This document shows, in pieces, positions 55,001 to 62,163 of a stretch of DNA of 64,000 nucleotides; within the stretch, counting starts at the first letter, position 1, and each line of letters begins with the position of its first letter. The position numbers and the translations under genes were made by a program. The notes under the pieces were generated by a model. It was not told the origin of the DNA. It saw only the letters and a list, made by a program, of their open reading frames with translations, and did no database searches. Origin of the DNA: Bradyrhizobium sp. AUGA SZCCT0158 (lineage in GTDB: Bacteria; Pseudomonadota; Alphaproteobacteria; Rhizobiales; Xanthobacteraceae). The stretch spans positions 124,001 through 188,000 of the forward strand of contig NZ_JAFCME010000011.1 in the NCBI RefSeq assembly GCF_018130065.1, in the 5' to 3' direction.

Positions 55001-55055
55001 CATCGGGCGCGTAGGCCGCGTCGAAGGGCGGGAGAGGCGGTGGGCGGTCCGGCAT
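52044..55055 (-). CDS. putA: bifunctional proline dehydrogenase / glutamate-semialdehyde dehydrogenase PutA
   Basis: A 1003-residue type-A PutA, close to the 999 residues known for the Bradyrhizobium enzyme. The N-terminal proline dehydrogenase barrel (about 105-460) has RLVKGAYWDTEIKRAQERG (about 316) and VGSHRDLLAYLVRRLLENG (about 406). The C-terminal dehydrogenase domain (about 520-1000) has the NAD-binding SPWNFPLAI (about 655), the Glu of ETGG, and the catalytic Cys796 in SAGQRCSAL. There is no N-terminal ribbon-helix-helix domain, so it is not a repressor. Start at ATG 55055 has a GAGGGAA site. The divergent Lrp-type gene probably controls it. Confidence 0.96.
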   Translation of the reverse strand: MPDRPPPLPPFDAAYAPDDSKIAARLLATAKLSGEQEARIDRTATRLIEAVRANDDPLGGVEDMLREFALSTKEGLALMVLAEALLRVPDARTADQFIEDKLGQGDFVHHETKSSAFLVNASAWALGMSARVIQPGETPQGTIGRLTKRLGAPAVRAATRQAMRLMGSHFVLGETIEAALARAEAHASRHRRYSFDMLGEGARTAADAARYFDSYARAIDAIGRTANNRPLPDRPGISVKLSALHPRFEAVSHSRVMSELVPRLIDLARQAKTFNLNFTVDAEEADRLELSLDVIAAAFADPSLAGWDGFGLAIQAYQKRAREVIDHVDGLANSLNRRMMVRLVKGAYWDTEIKRAQERGLEGYPVFTRKAMADLNYVACAQQLLRLRPRIFPQFATHNALTVATLLELAKDERGFEFQRLHGMGEALYAQLSEDHPDIACRTYAPVGSHRDLLAYLVRRLLENGANSSFVALAADEAIPVSALLRRPADVIGSADKAMHPNIPLPRDLFSPQRANSRGLEFGERAALGRLVADVAAETTPTAGAIADATPAAVNAAISAARNGFRGWSRTPATTRARALEKAADLLEQRAAHFIALLQREGGKTLDDALSELREAVDFCRYYAAQGREQFCDGKAMPGPTGESNVLALRGRGVFVAISPWNFPLAIFMGQVTAALMAGNAVIAKPAEQTPLIAAEAVRLLHEAGVSPSALHLVQGDGRIGAALVGNPDISGVVFTGSTEVARSINRTLAAKDGPIVPLIAETGGINAMIVDATALPEQVADDVVTSAFRSAGQRCSALRLLLIQDDVADRMIEMIAGAARELRIGDPSDPATHIGPVIDAEAKQRLDAHIARMKQDAQVHFAGTAPEGNFVAPHIFELSDAGQLREEVFGPVLHVVRYRADRLAAVLQSIERSGYGLTLGIHSRIDDTVDDIIDAVQIGNIYVNRNMIGAVVGVQPFGGHGLSGTGPKAGGPHYLARFATEQTVTVNTAAAGGNAALLSGGE

Positions 55056-55169
55056 GGTGATTCCCTCGGGTCTAACCCAATTTACCGTTGCTGCAACCGC
55101 AATTCGATAGACAAATTCGTGATTTTGCCTTAGGAAGTTCGGAAAATAGCAGAGGTGACCGCATAAACG
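55056..55169. promoter_or_regulatory. divergent putA / Lrp-type regulator promoter region
   Basis: A 114-base AT-rich gap with AATTTACCG, CAAATTCGTGATTTTG and GGAAAATAGC segments. It should carry both promoters and the binding sites of the Lrp-type regulator, but I could not define a clear consensus. Confidence 0.5.
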
Positions 55170-55631
55170 ATGCAAATTGACAAGATTGACCGCAAAATCC
55201 TCTCTATTCTTCAGGGGGATGGCCGTATTGCGAATGTCGAATTGGCCGAGCGGATCGGGCTGTCGCCGACCTCCATCGGCGAGCGCCTGAAGCGGCTGCA
55301 GCGCGACGGCTTTGTCGAGGGTTATGGTGCCCGGCTCAATCCGCATCGGCTGGGGTTGGGCTTGCTGGTGTTCGTCGAGGTGATGCTCGACAAGACCACG
55401 CCCGATGTCTTCGAGCGCTTCGCTGAAGCGGTGCAATCGGCCCCGGAAGTGCTGGAATGCCACATGGTGGCGGGCGGCTTCGATTACCTGGTGAAGGCCC
55501 GCCTCGCCGACATGACGGCCTATCGGCGCTTTCTCGGCGAGACCCTACTGGCGCTGCCAGGGGTGCGCGAAACGCGGACCTACGCCGTCATGGAAGAGGT
55601 CAAGCGCGACGCGCCGTTGCCGGTCGGGTAG
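55170..55631 (+). CDS. Lrp/AsnC family transcriptional regulator (PutR-like)
   Basis: A 153-residue Lrp-type regulator. The N-terminal HTH (about 4-60, with RIANVELAERIGLSPTSIGERLKRLQ) is followed by the RAM effector domain (about 65-145). In alphaproteobacteria an Lrp-type protein divergent from putA typically activates proline catabolism in response to proline; the position here fits that role. Confidence 0.93.
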   Translation: MQIDKIDRKILSILQGDGRIANVELAERIGLSPTSIGERLKRLQRDGFVEGYGARLNPHRLGLGLLVFVEVMLDKTTPDVFERFAEAVQSAPEVLECHMVAGGFDYLVKARLADMTAYRRFLGETLLALPGVRETRTYAVMEEVKRDAPLPVG

Positions 55632-55752
55632 CGCAAACAAAACAACCGTGACCAAAACGCACCACGCCAAAAATAGCCGTGGCCTGTTCCACGGGTGGCG
55701 GTCTTTGCAACTTGGCAGCGTGAAAGGCACGCGCTAATTCTCGGGCACCGCC

Positions 55753-56424
55753 ATGGTTTGGATAGCCGGGATCATGAGAGACGCCGATCGAGCGTTGCGC
55801 CAGACGTTTTCCCGGCTTGCGGGCGTGCTTGGCGTTGTCGGGGTGGCGTTATCAGGCGCGCCTTCCGAAGCGGCCGAAATGAGTTCGGCGGTCGCCGACC
55901 TCTATACGTCGGTGTCGATCTATCCGCCGTCGGCGAATTCGATGACGGTCTGTTACGGCTTCGTCTGCCGGCGCCGCCAGATCCTGGAATTCACGCCGCA
56001 AGACCGCACCGCGCTGACGCAGATCATGGCCGCGGGCCGTGCGTCGGCCGTGGCCGAACGCGCGGCGGTGCAGAAGGCCGTGGTGTGGTTCGACCGCCGT
56101 ATGGGACCGATCCTCGGCACCAACAAGCGCGTGGCGAAAGCGGATTTCCGCTACTTCGACGACAAGCACAATTACGATTGCTGGGACACCACCCGCAATA
56201 CCACCAGCCTGTTACTGGTGCTGCGGGATTGGGGGCTATTGAAACATCACGCGATCGGTGATCCCCGCTATCGCGGCAATACGCTGGTGTTGCAGACGCC
56301 GCACAACACCGCCGTGCTGGTCGACCGCGCCACCAAGGCCGAATGGGTCGTCGACCTCTGGCCGCGGGGCTATCTGCAGCCCCCGGACGTCATGCCGGTC
56401 GAGAAATGGGTGAAGGAAGATTGA
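55753..56424 (+). CDS. exported hypothetical protein
   Basis: A protein of 223 residues with an N-terminal signal (hydrophobic core VLGVVGVALSGAPSEAAE, about 25-42). The mature region has a Cys pair (CYGFVC) and the segments FDDKHNYDCWDTTRNTTSLLLVLRDWG and LQTPHNTAVLVDRAT; the Cys/His/Asn pattern recalls a thiol-hydrolase fold but this is only suggestive. ATG 55774 is another possible start. I do not recognise the family. Confidence 0.8.
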   Translation: MVWIAGIMRDADRALRQTFSRLAGVLGVVGVALSGAPSEAAEMSSAVADLYTSVSIYPPSANSMTVCYGFVCRRRQILEFTPQDRTALTQIMAAGRASAVAERAAVQKAVVWFDRRMGPILGTNKRVAKADFRYFDDKHNYDCWDTTRNTTSLLLVLRDWGLLKHHAIGDPRYRGNTLVLQTPHNTAVLVDRATKAEWVVDLWPRGYLQPPDVMPVEKWVKED

Positions 56425-56561
56425 GCGGCCGGTCGGCCCAAAATGAGTACGAGCAACTACGGTGCTCGCTCCGCCGAACGCTCACAGTTTTTTGAGAGTT
56501 TTTTCAAGCCCGGCTCCCGGATTAGTTCCGAGAGCGCGCCGTTGCCGATCGCGCGGTAGCG

Positions 56562-56762
56562 CTAAACCTTGAGGTTCTCGGCCGAAGTCTTGCCGCGATT
56601 GGCAATCTCTTCGTATTCAACGGTCTGCCCTTCGTTAAGCGTCGAAAGCCCAGCTTTCTCAACTGCCGAAATGTGAACGAAAACGTCCTTGCCGCCGTTG
56701 CTGGGCTGGATAAATCCATAACCCTTGGTCGGGTTGAACCACTTCACCGTACCTTTAGCCAT
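56562..56762 (-). CDS. cspA: cold-shock protein, CspA family
   Basis: A 66-residue single cold-shock domain. RNP1 is KGYGFIQ (residues 13-19) and RNP2 is DVFVHIS (26-32), with the aromatic residues that stack on single-stranded nucleic acid. Acts as an RNA chaperone. GGAG lies 9 bases before the ATG. A fairly long upstream gap may hold a leader that controls translation. Confidence 0.95.
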   Translation of the reverse strand: MAKGTVKWFNPTKGYGFIQPSNGGKDVFVHISAVEKAGLSTLNEGQTVEYEEIANRGKTSAENLKV

Positions 56763-57194
56763 TCACGTCGTCTCCGCGGAATCAAAAAAATATCCGAGCC
56801 GCCGGTCCCCGCACATACCGGGCATGCCCGAGACTTCAGGATACGCGGGTTGTGGCGGACTGGGTAGCGCAAACGGCACCACGGATTCCGCAAAAATCCG
56901 CCATATCGCACCGTATTTCCGCCGTTTTGCCCGTTTCGCGCTCATTTGACGCGGCGAAATCGTGGCCGGCGCCAGCCTCGTCGATGGGGGGATTGACCAG
57001 AAATCCTCCCTCGCCTGGCGTGCGGGGGAGGGGGCTCTCCACAAAATAGACGCGCCGAGCGGGAGCATCCGCGCCTTCATCCGCCGTTCGTTTCAGTCGT
57101 TCGCGGTGAGATAATCCACCATACACAGACCTTGATGATCATCATCTTTGTCACCTCGGGCGCGCCCAAACTCATTCTCACATTTACATTGCAA
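56763..57194. other. intergenic region with cspA leader and short repeat
   Basis: About 430 bases. The part near 56763-56800 is the cspA leader on the minus strand. The segment near 57005-57035 has a CTCCCTCGCC/GGGGGAGGGGG element typical of dispersed repeats. No gene is supported, although small frames exist on both strands. Confidence 0.45.
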
Positions 57195-57196
57195 CA

Positions 57197-57232
57197 ACAG
57201 AAAACCCCGGTCGCGCTGGGCGATCGGGGTTT
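57197..57232 (-). terminator. intrinsic terminator of the first His-rich gene
   Basis: On the minus strand CCCCGATCG pairs with CGACCGGGG (57203-57213 and 57221-57231 on the plus strand, one wobble pair), then TTTTCTGTTG follows. The loop and arms are nearly identical to the terminator at 57891-57926. Confidence 0.85.
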
Positions 57233-57254
57233 CTGAACCGAATTTGTGGTTCGA

Positions 57255-57512
57255 TCAGTAGCAGACGTTGACGGTGCGGAACACAACGCCATACGGGGTG
57301 GACACGCGGCGGCTCACGTAGCAGCCGTGGTAACCGCCACCGATGTAGCCGACGTTGAAGCCGAAGCCGTGGTGGTGATGATGATGGCCATGGTGGTGGT
57401 GATGCGGGAAGGCGGGCCAGTGCACCGGCTTCGCCGACGCGGCGGTCGGAGCCATTGCGATGGTGCCGAGGGTGGCGGCGGCAGCGATAGCGAGAGTAAC
57501 TTTACGAAGCAT
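57255..57512 (-). CDS. small exported His-rich protein, paralogue 1
   Basis: An 85-residue protein. A Sec signal (about 1-26) is followed by a His-rich stretch with runs of four to six His (residues about 36-50) and a conserved C-terminal part with YIGGGYHGCYVSRRVSTPYGVVFRTVNVCY, which holds two Cys. It is a paralogue of the protein at 57949; the last 30 residues are almost identical. A GGAGAAAG site lies before the ATG. His-rich exported proteins often bind Zn, Ni or Cu, but no function is proven. Confidence 0.85.
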   Translation of the reverse strand: MLRKVTLAIAAAATLGTIAMAPTAASAKPVHWPAFPHHHHHGHHHHHHGFGFNVGYIGGGYHGCYVSRRVSTPYGVVFRTVNVCY

Positions 57513-57569
57513 GGTCTTTCTCCGGAAGTGAAGCGCGATCGACATCTTGTCTTGGCGCGGGTTGATCAT

Positions 57570-57890
57570 TCAGGTTCAGTCTTACCCATCGCCCATCAGT
57601 CGTGCGTGCAAGAAAGCCGGTTCGAGAAAGCCGCATTACATTGCGGACAACTACCTGAATGGCTGTTCAGATGTGAAACAGATCACACAACGGAAAGCCG
57701 CGATGGGCTAGGCGGCTCGGTTTGCGCCGGGATTCCACATCGTTAATGCAACGTTGGGCGCCATCGTCATTGCGAGGAGCGAAGCGACGACTTGTCCGCC
57801 GTAGCTCAACGAGCGAAGGCGGAAGCAATCCATCCATCGTCTCGCACGTCGCGAGATGGATTGCTTCGCTTCGTCTGAACCGCACCCACA
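57570..57890. repeat. intergenic region with CATTGCGAG-family repeat, copy 3 (57766-57877, truncated)
   Basis: The left arm GTCATTGCGAGGAGCGAAGCGA starts at 57766; AAGCAATCCATCCAT and GATGGATTGCTTCGCTTCGTC form the inner pair. The usual right end CTCGCAATGAC is missing, so this copy is shortened, possibly by decay or by the duplication that made the His-rich genes. No gene is seen. Confidence 0.75.
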
Positions 57891-57926
57891 ACAGAAAACC
57901 CCGGCCGCGCTGGGCGACCGGGGTTT
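57891..57926 (-). terminator. intrinsic terminator of the second His-rich gene
   Basis: On the plus strand AACCCCGGCCG (57897-57907) and CGACCGGGGTT (57915-57925) form the stem, read on the minus strand as a GC hairpin followed by TTTTCTGTTG. It is nearly identical to the terminator at 57197-57232. Confidence 0.85.
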
Positions 57927-57948
57927 CTGAACCGAATGAGTGCTTCGA

Positions 57949-58188
57949 TCAGTAGCAGACGTTGACGGTGCGGAGGACAACGCCGTAGGGGGTGAACACC
58001 CGGCGGGTCACGTAGCAGCCGTCATAACCGCCACCGATGAAGCCGATGCGGAAGCCATGGCCCCAGTGACCGTGGTGGTGATGGCCGTGGTGATGGTGGT
58101 GGTGATGCCACGCCGAAGCGGTGGTGGGAGCCAGCGCCATAACGCCGAGGGAAGTGGCGGCGGCGAGAGCGAGAGCAACTTTACGCAT
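57949..58188 (-). CDS. small exported His-rich protein, paralogue 2
   Basis: A 79-residue paralogue of the protein at 57255. Sec signal (about 1-26), a His block with seven His in a row (about 28-34) then GHHHHGHWGHG, and a C-terminal YDGCYVTRRVFTPYGVVLRTVNVCY with two Cys. The pair probably arose by tandem duplication, including the terminator. Possible roles are metal buffering or envelope stress, unproven. Confidence 0.85.
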   Translation of the reverse strand: MRKVALALAAATSLGVMALAPTTASAWHHHHHHHGHHHHGHWGHGFRIGFIGGGYDGCYVTRRVFTPYGVVLRTVNVCY

Positions 58189-58397
58189 GGTCTTTCTCCT
58201 TCAATGATGCGCGTCGACATCTTGTCCTGGCGCGGGTTGATCGTTTCAGTTTCAGTCTGGGTTTCAGTTTCAGTCTGACCCATCGCCCATCAGTCGTACG
58301 CGCCAAAAAGCGGGTTCGAGAAAACGGCGTCTCGATCGGGCAGAATTTTCTGAATGCTTGTTCAGGGAAAGTGAGGATCGCGAATGGAATCGTAGAT

Positions 58398-58492
58398 CGT
58401 AGGGTGGGCAAAGCGAAGCGTGCCCACCATCCTCACGGCATTCGTACGAGAGAATGGTGGGCACGGCGCAACGCGCCTTTGCCCACCCTACG
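58398..58492. repeat. nested dispersed palindrome (GTAGGGTGGGCAAAG family)
   Basis: CGTAGGGTGGGCAAAG (58398-58413) is the exact complement of 58477-58492. Inside, CGTGCCCACCAT (58419-58430) pairs with ATGGTGGGCACG (58454-58465). This nested form is a common dispersed repeat in Bradyrhizobium-like genomes. It lies between the His-rich gene and the cyclase gene. Confidence 0.85.
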
Positions 58493-58511
58493 ACTTCGGC
58501 TTACATCGCCA

Positions 58512-60257
58512 TCACGCCGCGGCAGGCGTCACGTCGTCGATCAGCGCCGACAATTCCTTCGCATCCGACACGCTGCGTACGATCATCGGCTCGTTGCGGC
58601 CGCGGATCTCGACTTCATGTTGCGGCAGCGCGTCGGCGGATAGGCCTGCGGCGGCGCGAACCTCGTCCGAGATCACCACCTCGCAGGAAAGGCTCTTGGT
58701 CATGTCCTGCAGGCGTGCGGCGACATTGACGGGATCGCCGAGCGCGGTGAACACCATATGGTCGCGGTAGCCGATGTCGCCGACGATCACCTCGCCGCCA
58801 TTGATGCCGATACCGAAGCGGATCGGTTCGCGCAGATCATGTTCCAGAAACTTGTTCACCTCGTCGACATTGGCGGCGATCATGGCGGCGGCCCGCAGCG
58901 CTTGCCGGCAGGCCTCCTGTCGGCTCACAGCAAGCCCGAACAGCGCCAGCATGCCGTCGCCGACGAACTGGTTCGGCCGGCCGCCGCTTTCGATCACCGC
59001 CTGCGATACCGCGCCGAGGAACCGATTGACGATGAAGACGGTGTCGAAGGGTAGGCGTTTTTCCGCAAGCTTGGTCGAGCCGCGCATGTCCACGAACATG
59101 CTGACGAGATAACGCTCCTGGCCGATCCGCGTCGGACTGGACGACGGTGCGTCGGCCGACATGGTGTGCGGCAGGAAGAGCTGGAAAAAGGAGAGGTCGC
59201 TCGCCGGCCGCAACTGACAGGCGAGGCGGATCGACGGATCCGACGTGCCGACGCGGCCGAGCACGAAGGCTTCGCGCTGCGAGGGCGCGGGCAGGTCGTG
59301 GTGGTCGCCGATGATGCGGATACGGCAGGTGGAGCAGCGCGCACGGCCGCCGCACACGCTGGCATGGGGCACGTTGTGGCGCAGGCTGGCCTCGAGCACG
59401 CTGAGGCCCTTCGGCACCCGGATCGTTCGGCCGTTGCCATAGGACAGGTTGATCATGCCGCCGCGGCGCTCATGAATGGCGCGGGCGCCCTTTGCCAGCA
59501 GTGTAAATCCGAGCAGGCCCCAGTAGCCGAGCAGAAGATAATCCGTGATCTGGTTCAGCACGGCCTTTTCGGCCGATGTCCCCGTCTGGGATGGTTTGAG
59601 ATTCTCGGCCCGCCATTCGGCGCTGTCGCTGTCGACGACGATGCGTCCGCCCTGATATAGGCCGAGCATGGCAAGCGTCGGAATCAGCACCGCGGCGGCC
59701 AGCAGATAGGGCGCGGCGGTCTTGTAGAACGCCTTCATGCGCAGCCACAAATACAGACCGATGCAGCCGTGCGTCCACGAGATCACCAGGACGGCGAACA
59801 GCATCCACATCTTGAGCGGCGGCCATGAGATCCAGTACGCAAAGAACACTTGCGGGTAGAGTATCTCGTGCCCGTACAGCGAATAGCCGAGCCGCACGCC
59901 GATCACGTGCGTGATGATCATCGCGGGAATGCTGAGGCCCAGCACCAGTTGCAGCGGCTCGATCGCCTTCCAGCGGAATTGCCGGCGCTCGTACAGCGCC
60001 CAGATGCCGAGCCCGGTGTGAATGAGGCAGGCCGCATAGAACACCAGCGTGACCGGCAGCGAATGCCAGAACAGCGTGTGCCAATAGACTCCGCTAGCCA
60101 GGGCCTCCATCGAGATATTGCCGAGCGCATGGTTGACGAAATGGCTGATCAGATAGGCGAACAGCACCACGCCGGTGGCCAGGCGGACCTGTCGCAGGCT
60201 GACGCCGCGCAGGGTGGCTGTGATTTGCTTAGGGGACAGGGAGGCCATGCGGTCCAT
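58512..60257 (-). CDS. membrane-bound adenylate/guanylate cyclase with haem-like membrane domain and [2Fe-2S] ferredoxin domain
   Basis: A 581-residue fusion. About six transmembrane segments (about 28-205) carry many His (39, 43, 60, 65, 80, 117, 130, 163), similar to the b-haem subunits of succinate dehydrogenase. A ferredoxin domain (about 268-352) has an adrenodoxin-like Cys pattern at 302, 308, 311 and 347. The class III cyclase domain (about 380-560) is complete: FVDMRGST with metal Asp390, VGDGML with Asp434, the base-site Asp508 (ALGDPVN), and Asn511/Arg515. It likely makes cAMP (or cGMP) on the cytoplasmic side in response to redox state or electron flow. Confidence 0.93.
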   Translation of the reverse strand: MDRMASLSPKQITATLRGVSLRQVRLATGVVLFAYLISHFVNHALGNISMEALASGVYWHTLFWHSLPVTLVFYAACLIHTGLGIWALYERRQFRWKAIEPLQLVLGLSIPAMIITHVIGVRLGYSLYGHEILYPQVFFAYWISWPPLKMWMLFAVLVISWTHGCIGLYLWLRMKAFYKTAAPYLLAAAVLIPTLAMLGLYQGGRIVVDSDSAEWRAENLKPSQTGTSAEKAVLNQITDYLLLGYWGLLGFTLLAKGARAIHERRGGMINLSYGNGRTIRVPKGLSVLEASLRHNVPHASVCGGRARCSTCRIRIIGDHHDLPAPSQREAFVLGRVGTSDPSIRLACQLRPASDLSFFQLFLPHTMSADAPSSSPTRIGQERYLVSMFVDMRGSTKLAEKRLPFDTVFIVNRFLGAVSQAVIESGGRPNQFVGDGMLALFGLAVSRQEACRQALRAAAMIAANVDEVNKFLEHDLREPIRFGIGINGGEVIVGDIGYRDHMVFTALGDPVNVAARLQDMTKSLSCEVVISDEVRAAAGLSADALPQHEVEIRGRNEPMIVRSVSDAKELSALIDDVTPAAA

Positions 60258-60310
60258 AGGATGAGTAATAGCGATGATAGTGCTTAACTTCTTCTACCGA
60301 TACCTTCCGG

Positions 60311-60446
60311 CGTCGTCCCGGCGAAGGCCGGGACCCATACTCCGCGGCCCATCGATGGGCGCCGAGGCCGGAGTCGTTTTCCTTACCACAATCGGTGGCT
60401 ATGGGCCCCGGCCCCCGTGCGCAATTGCGCACTAGGCCGGGGCGAC
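60311..60446. repeat. dispersed palindrome (GTCGTCCCGGCGAAGGCCGGGAC family)
   Basis: GTCCCGGC/GCCGGGAC hairpin on the left (60316-60334), and TATGGG with GGCCGGGGCGAC to the right make an outer pair. This matches a common rhizobial repeat. It lies between the divergent cyclase and glycosyltransferase genes, so the promoters must be around it. Confidence 0.7.
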
Positions 60447-60504
60447 CCAAGTCTTTTCCGCCGCGAAACGTTGACACCCCCGCGGGAGTCGAAGAAAAAG
60501 CGCC

Positions 60505-62163
60505 GTGACGAGCGCCCCCGACAATAGCAACAAACCGGATAGCGCCGGCCGGCCGTGGCTTGCCGTGGTGGCGTTGATCGCCGCGATGACGGCGATGCGG
60601 CTGATCTATGCCGGTGTCATCGAGCTGCGCACCGACGAGGCCTATTACTGGACCTGGTCGAAGGAGAGCGCGCTGGCTTTTCTCGACCATCCACCCGGGA
60701 TTGCCTGGCTGATCCGATTCGGCACTGCGATTTTCGGCGACACCAATCTCGGTGTGCGGTTCGGCGGCATCGTGGCGATGCTGATCACGCAGCTGCTGCT
60801 TGCCGATATCGTCCGTCGTGTCACCGGTGATTTTCGCGCCATCGTGTTCGCCTTGCTGATGCCGGAGGCCGCGCTTTATTATGGGCTGCTGATGGCGAAG
60901 GTGGCGCCGGATACGGCGATGATCCCGCTCGCGGTCGCGATGCTGTGGTCGCTGGTCCGGCTCCATGAAAGCGGCAATGCGCGCTGGTGGCTCGCAGCGG
61001 GACTGTTCGCCGGCCTGGCGATGCTGTCGAAATTCACCGTGATCATGCTGCTGCCCGCCGTGCTGGCGTTTGCGCTGGTGCCGGACTGGCGACGGCGCTG
61101 GCTGCTCAGTCCCTATCCGTGGGCAGCGGCGCTGATTGCATTGATCGTGTTCGCGCCGGTGCTGATCTGGAACTATCAGCACGACTGGGCCTCGTTCCGG
61201 TTCCAGTTCGTGCGCGCGGTCGCGACCCATCAATTGTCGCTGCGCACCATCGGCGATTATGTCGGCCTGCAGTTCGGCCTCGTCGGCTTCGTGCTGTTGC
61301 CGGTGGTGCTGTCTGGCGTGGCGCTGACGGCGTGGCGCGGCTATCGCCATCGCGAGCCGGTTGCGATCCTGCTCTCGACCGCTGTCATCGTGCCGTTCGG
61401 CTACTTCTTCTGGAAGTCGCTGACATTGCGCGTCGGCGATACCTGGCCGATGTTCCTGTGGCCGGCCGGATTTGCCGCCACCGCCATCAACCTCGCAATG
61501 CTGCCGCGCGAGGGCTGGCCGGAATCGATGATCGCATCCACCAACAAATGGGCGAGGGTGGCGGTGATTTCCGGCATCGCCTTCGTCGTCGGCGTGTTCT
61601 TCTATTATGTCGCGGTTCCCTGGAACCTGATCGGCCGCGCCGATCCGGTCGGCAGCGAGGCCGGCTATGAGCAGGTGGTGGCGCGTGCCCAGGATCAGCT
61701 GCAGAAGACCGGCGCGACCTGGATCGCGACCACGGACTATCGCACCTACGCAATGCTGCGCTGGTATTTCAACGGCCGCGTGCCGGTCATTCAGATCAAC
61801 GAGCGCGGCAGGTTTCAGGGCTTTCGCGATCCCGGCATGAACCTCATCCGGGATCGCGCCGGCCTCTACGTCGCGCGCGAGCCGGATAACCGCCTGCCGA
61901 TCTGGGATTTCACGTCAGCCAGGCGGCAGCCGCTCGAACGCGTCGAGCGCAGCTGGCGCGGCGTGGTGATGGATACCTACGCGCTGGAGAAGCTGACCGG
62001 CTGGACGCCGGAACTCTCGCCGCCGCCGGACACGCCGCTGTTCCGCTGGCGCGTGCTGGCAGATAATGCGCCGCCGGGAATGTCACTCCTCGCCGTCGCG
62101 CTTGCGCAAAAGGTCCTTGGCGAGATCGCCGAGCGCGGGCCGCGGCAGCGCGGTGAAGGGTAG
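60505..62163 (+). CDS. glycosyltransferase family 39-like membrane protein
   Basis: A 552-residue integral membrane protein with about ten transmembrane segments in the first 370 residues and a soluble C-terminal domain. The first periplasmic loop has the acidic motif TDEAYYWTW (residues about 34-42), as in PMT/ArnT-type enzymes that use polyprenyl-phosphate sugars, followed by DHPPGIAWLIRFG. GTG 60505 is the start. It would transfer a sugar onto lipid A, another lipid or a protein. Its 3' end overlaps the convergent DUF697 gene by 81 bases. Confidence 0.9.
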   Translation: MTSAPDNSNKPDSAGRPWLAVVALIAAMTAMRLIYAGVIELRTDEAYYWTWSKESALAFLDHPPGIAWLIRFGTAIFGDTNLGVRFGGIVAMLITQLLLADIVRRVTGDFRAIVFALLMPEAALYYGLLMAKVAPDTAMIPLAVAMLWSLVRLHESGNARWWLAAGLFAGLAMLSKFTVIMLLPAVLAFALVPDWRRRWLLSPYPWAAALIALIVFAPVLIWNYQHDWASFRFQFVRAVATHQLSLRTIGDYVGLQFGLVGFVLLPVVLSGVALTAWRGYRHREPVAILLSTAVIVPFGYFFWKSLTLRVGDTWPMFLWPAGFAATAINLAMLPREGWPESMIASTNKWARVAVISGIAFVVGVFFYYVAVPWNLIGRADPVGSEAGYEQVVARAQDQLQKTGATWIATTDYRTYAMLRWYFNGRVPVIQINERGRFQGFRDPGMNLIRDRAGLYVAREPDNRLPIWDFTSARRQPLERVERSWRGVVMDTYALEKLTGWTPELSPPPDTPLFRWRVLADNAPPGMSLLAVALAQKVLGEIAERGPRQRGEG

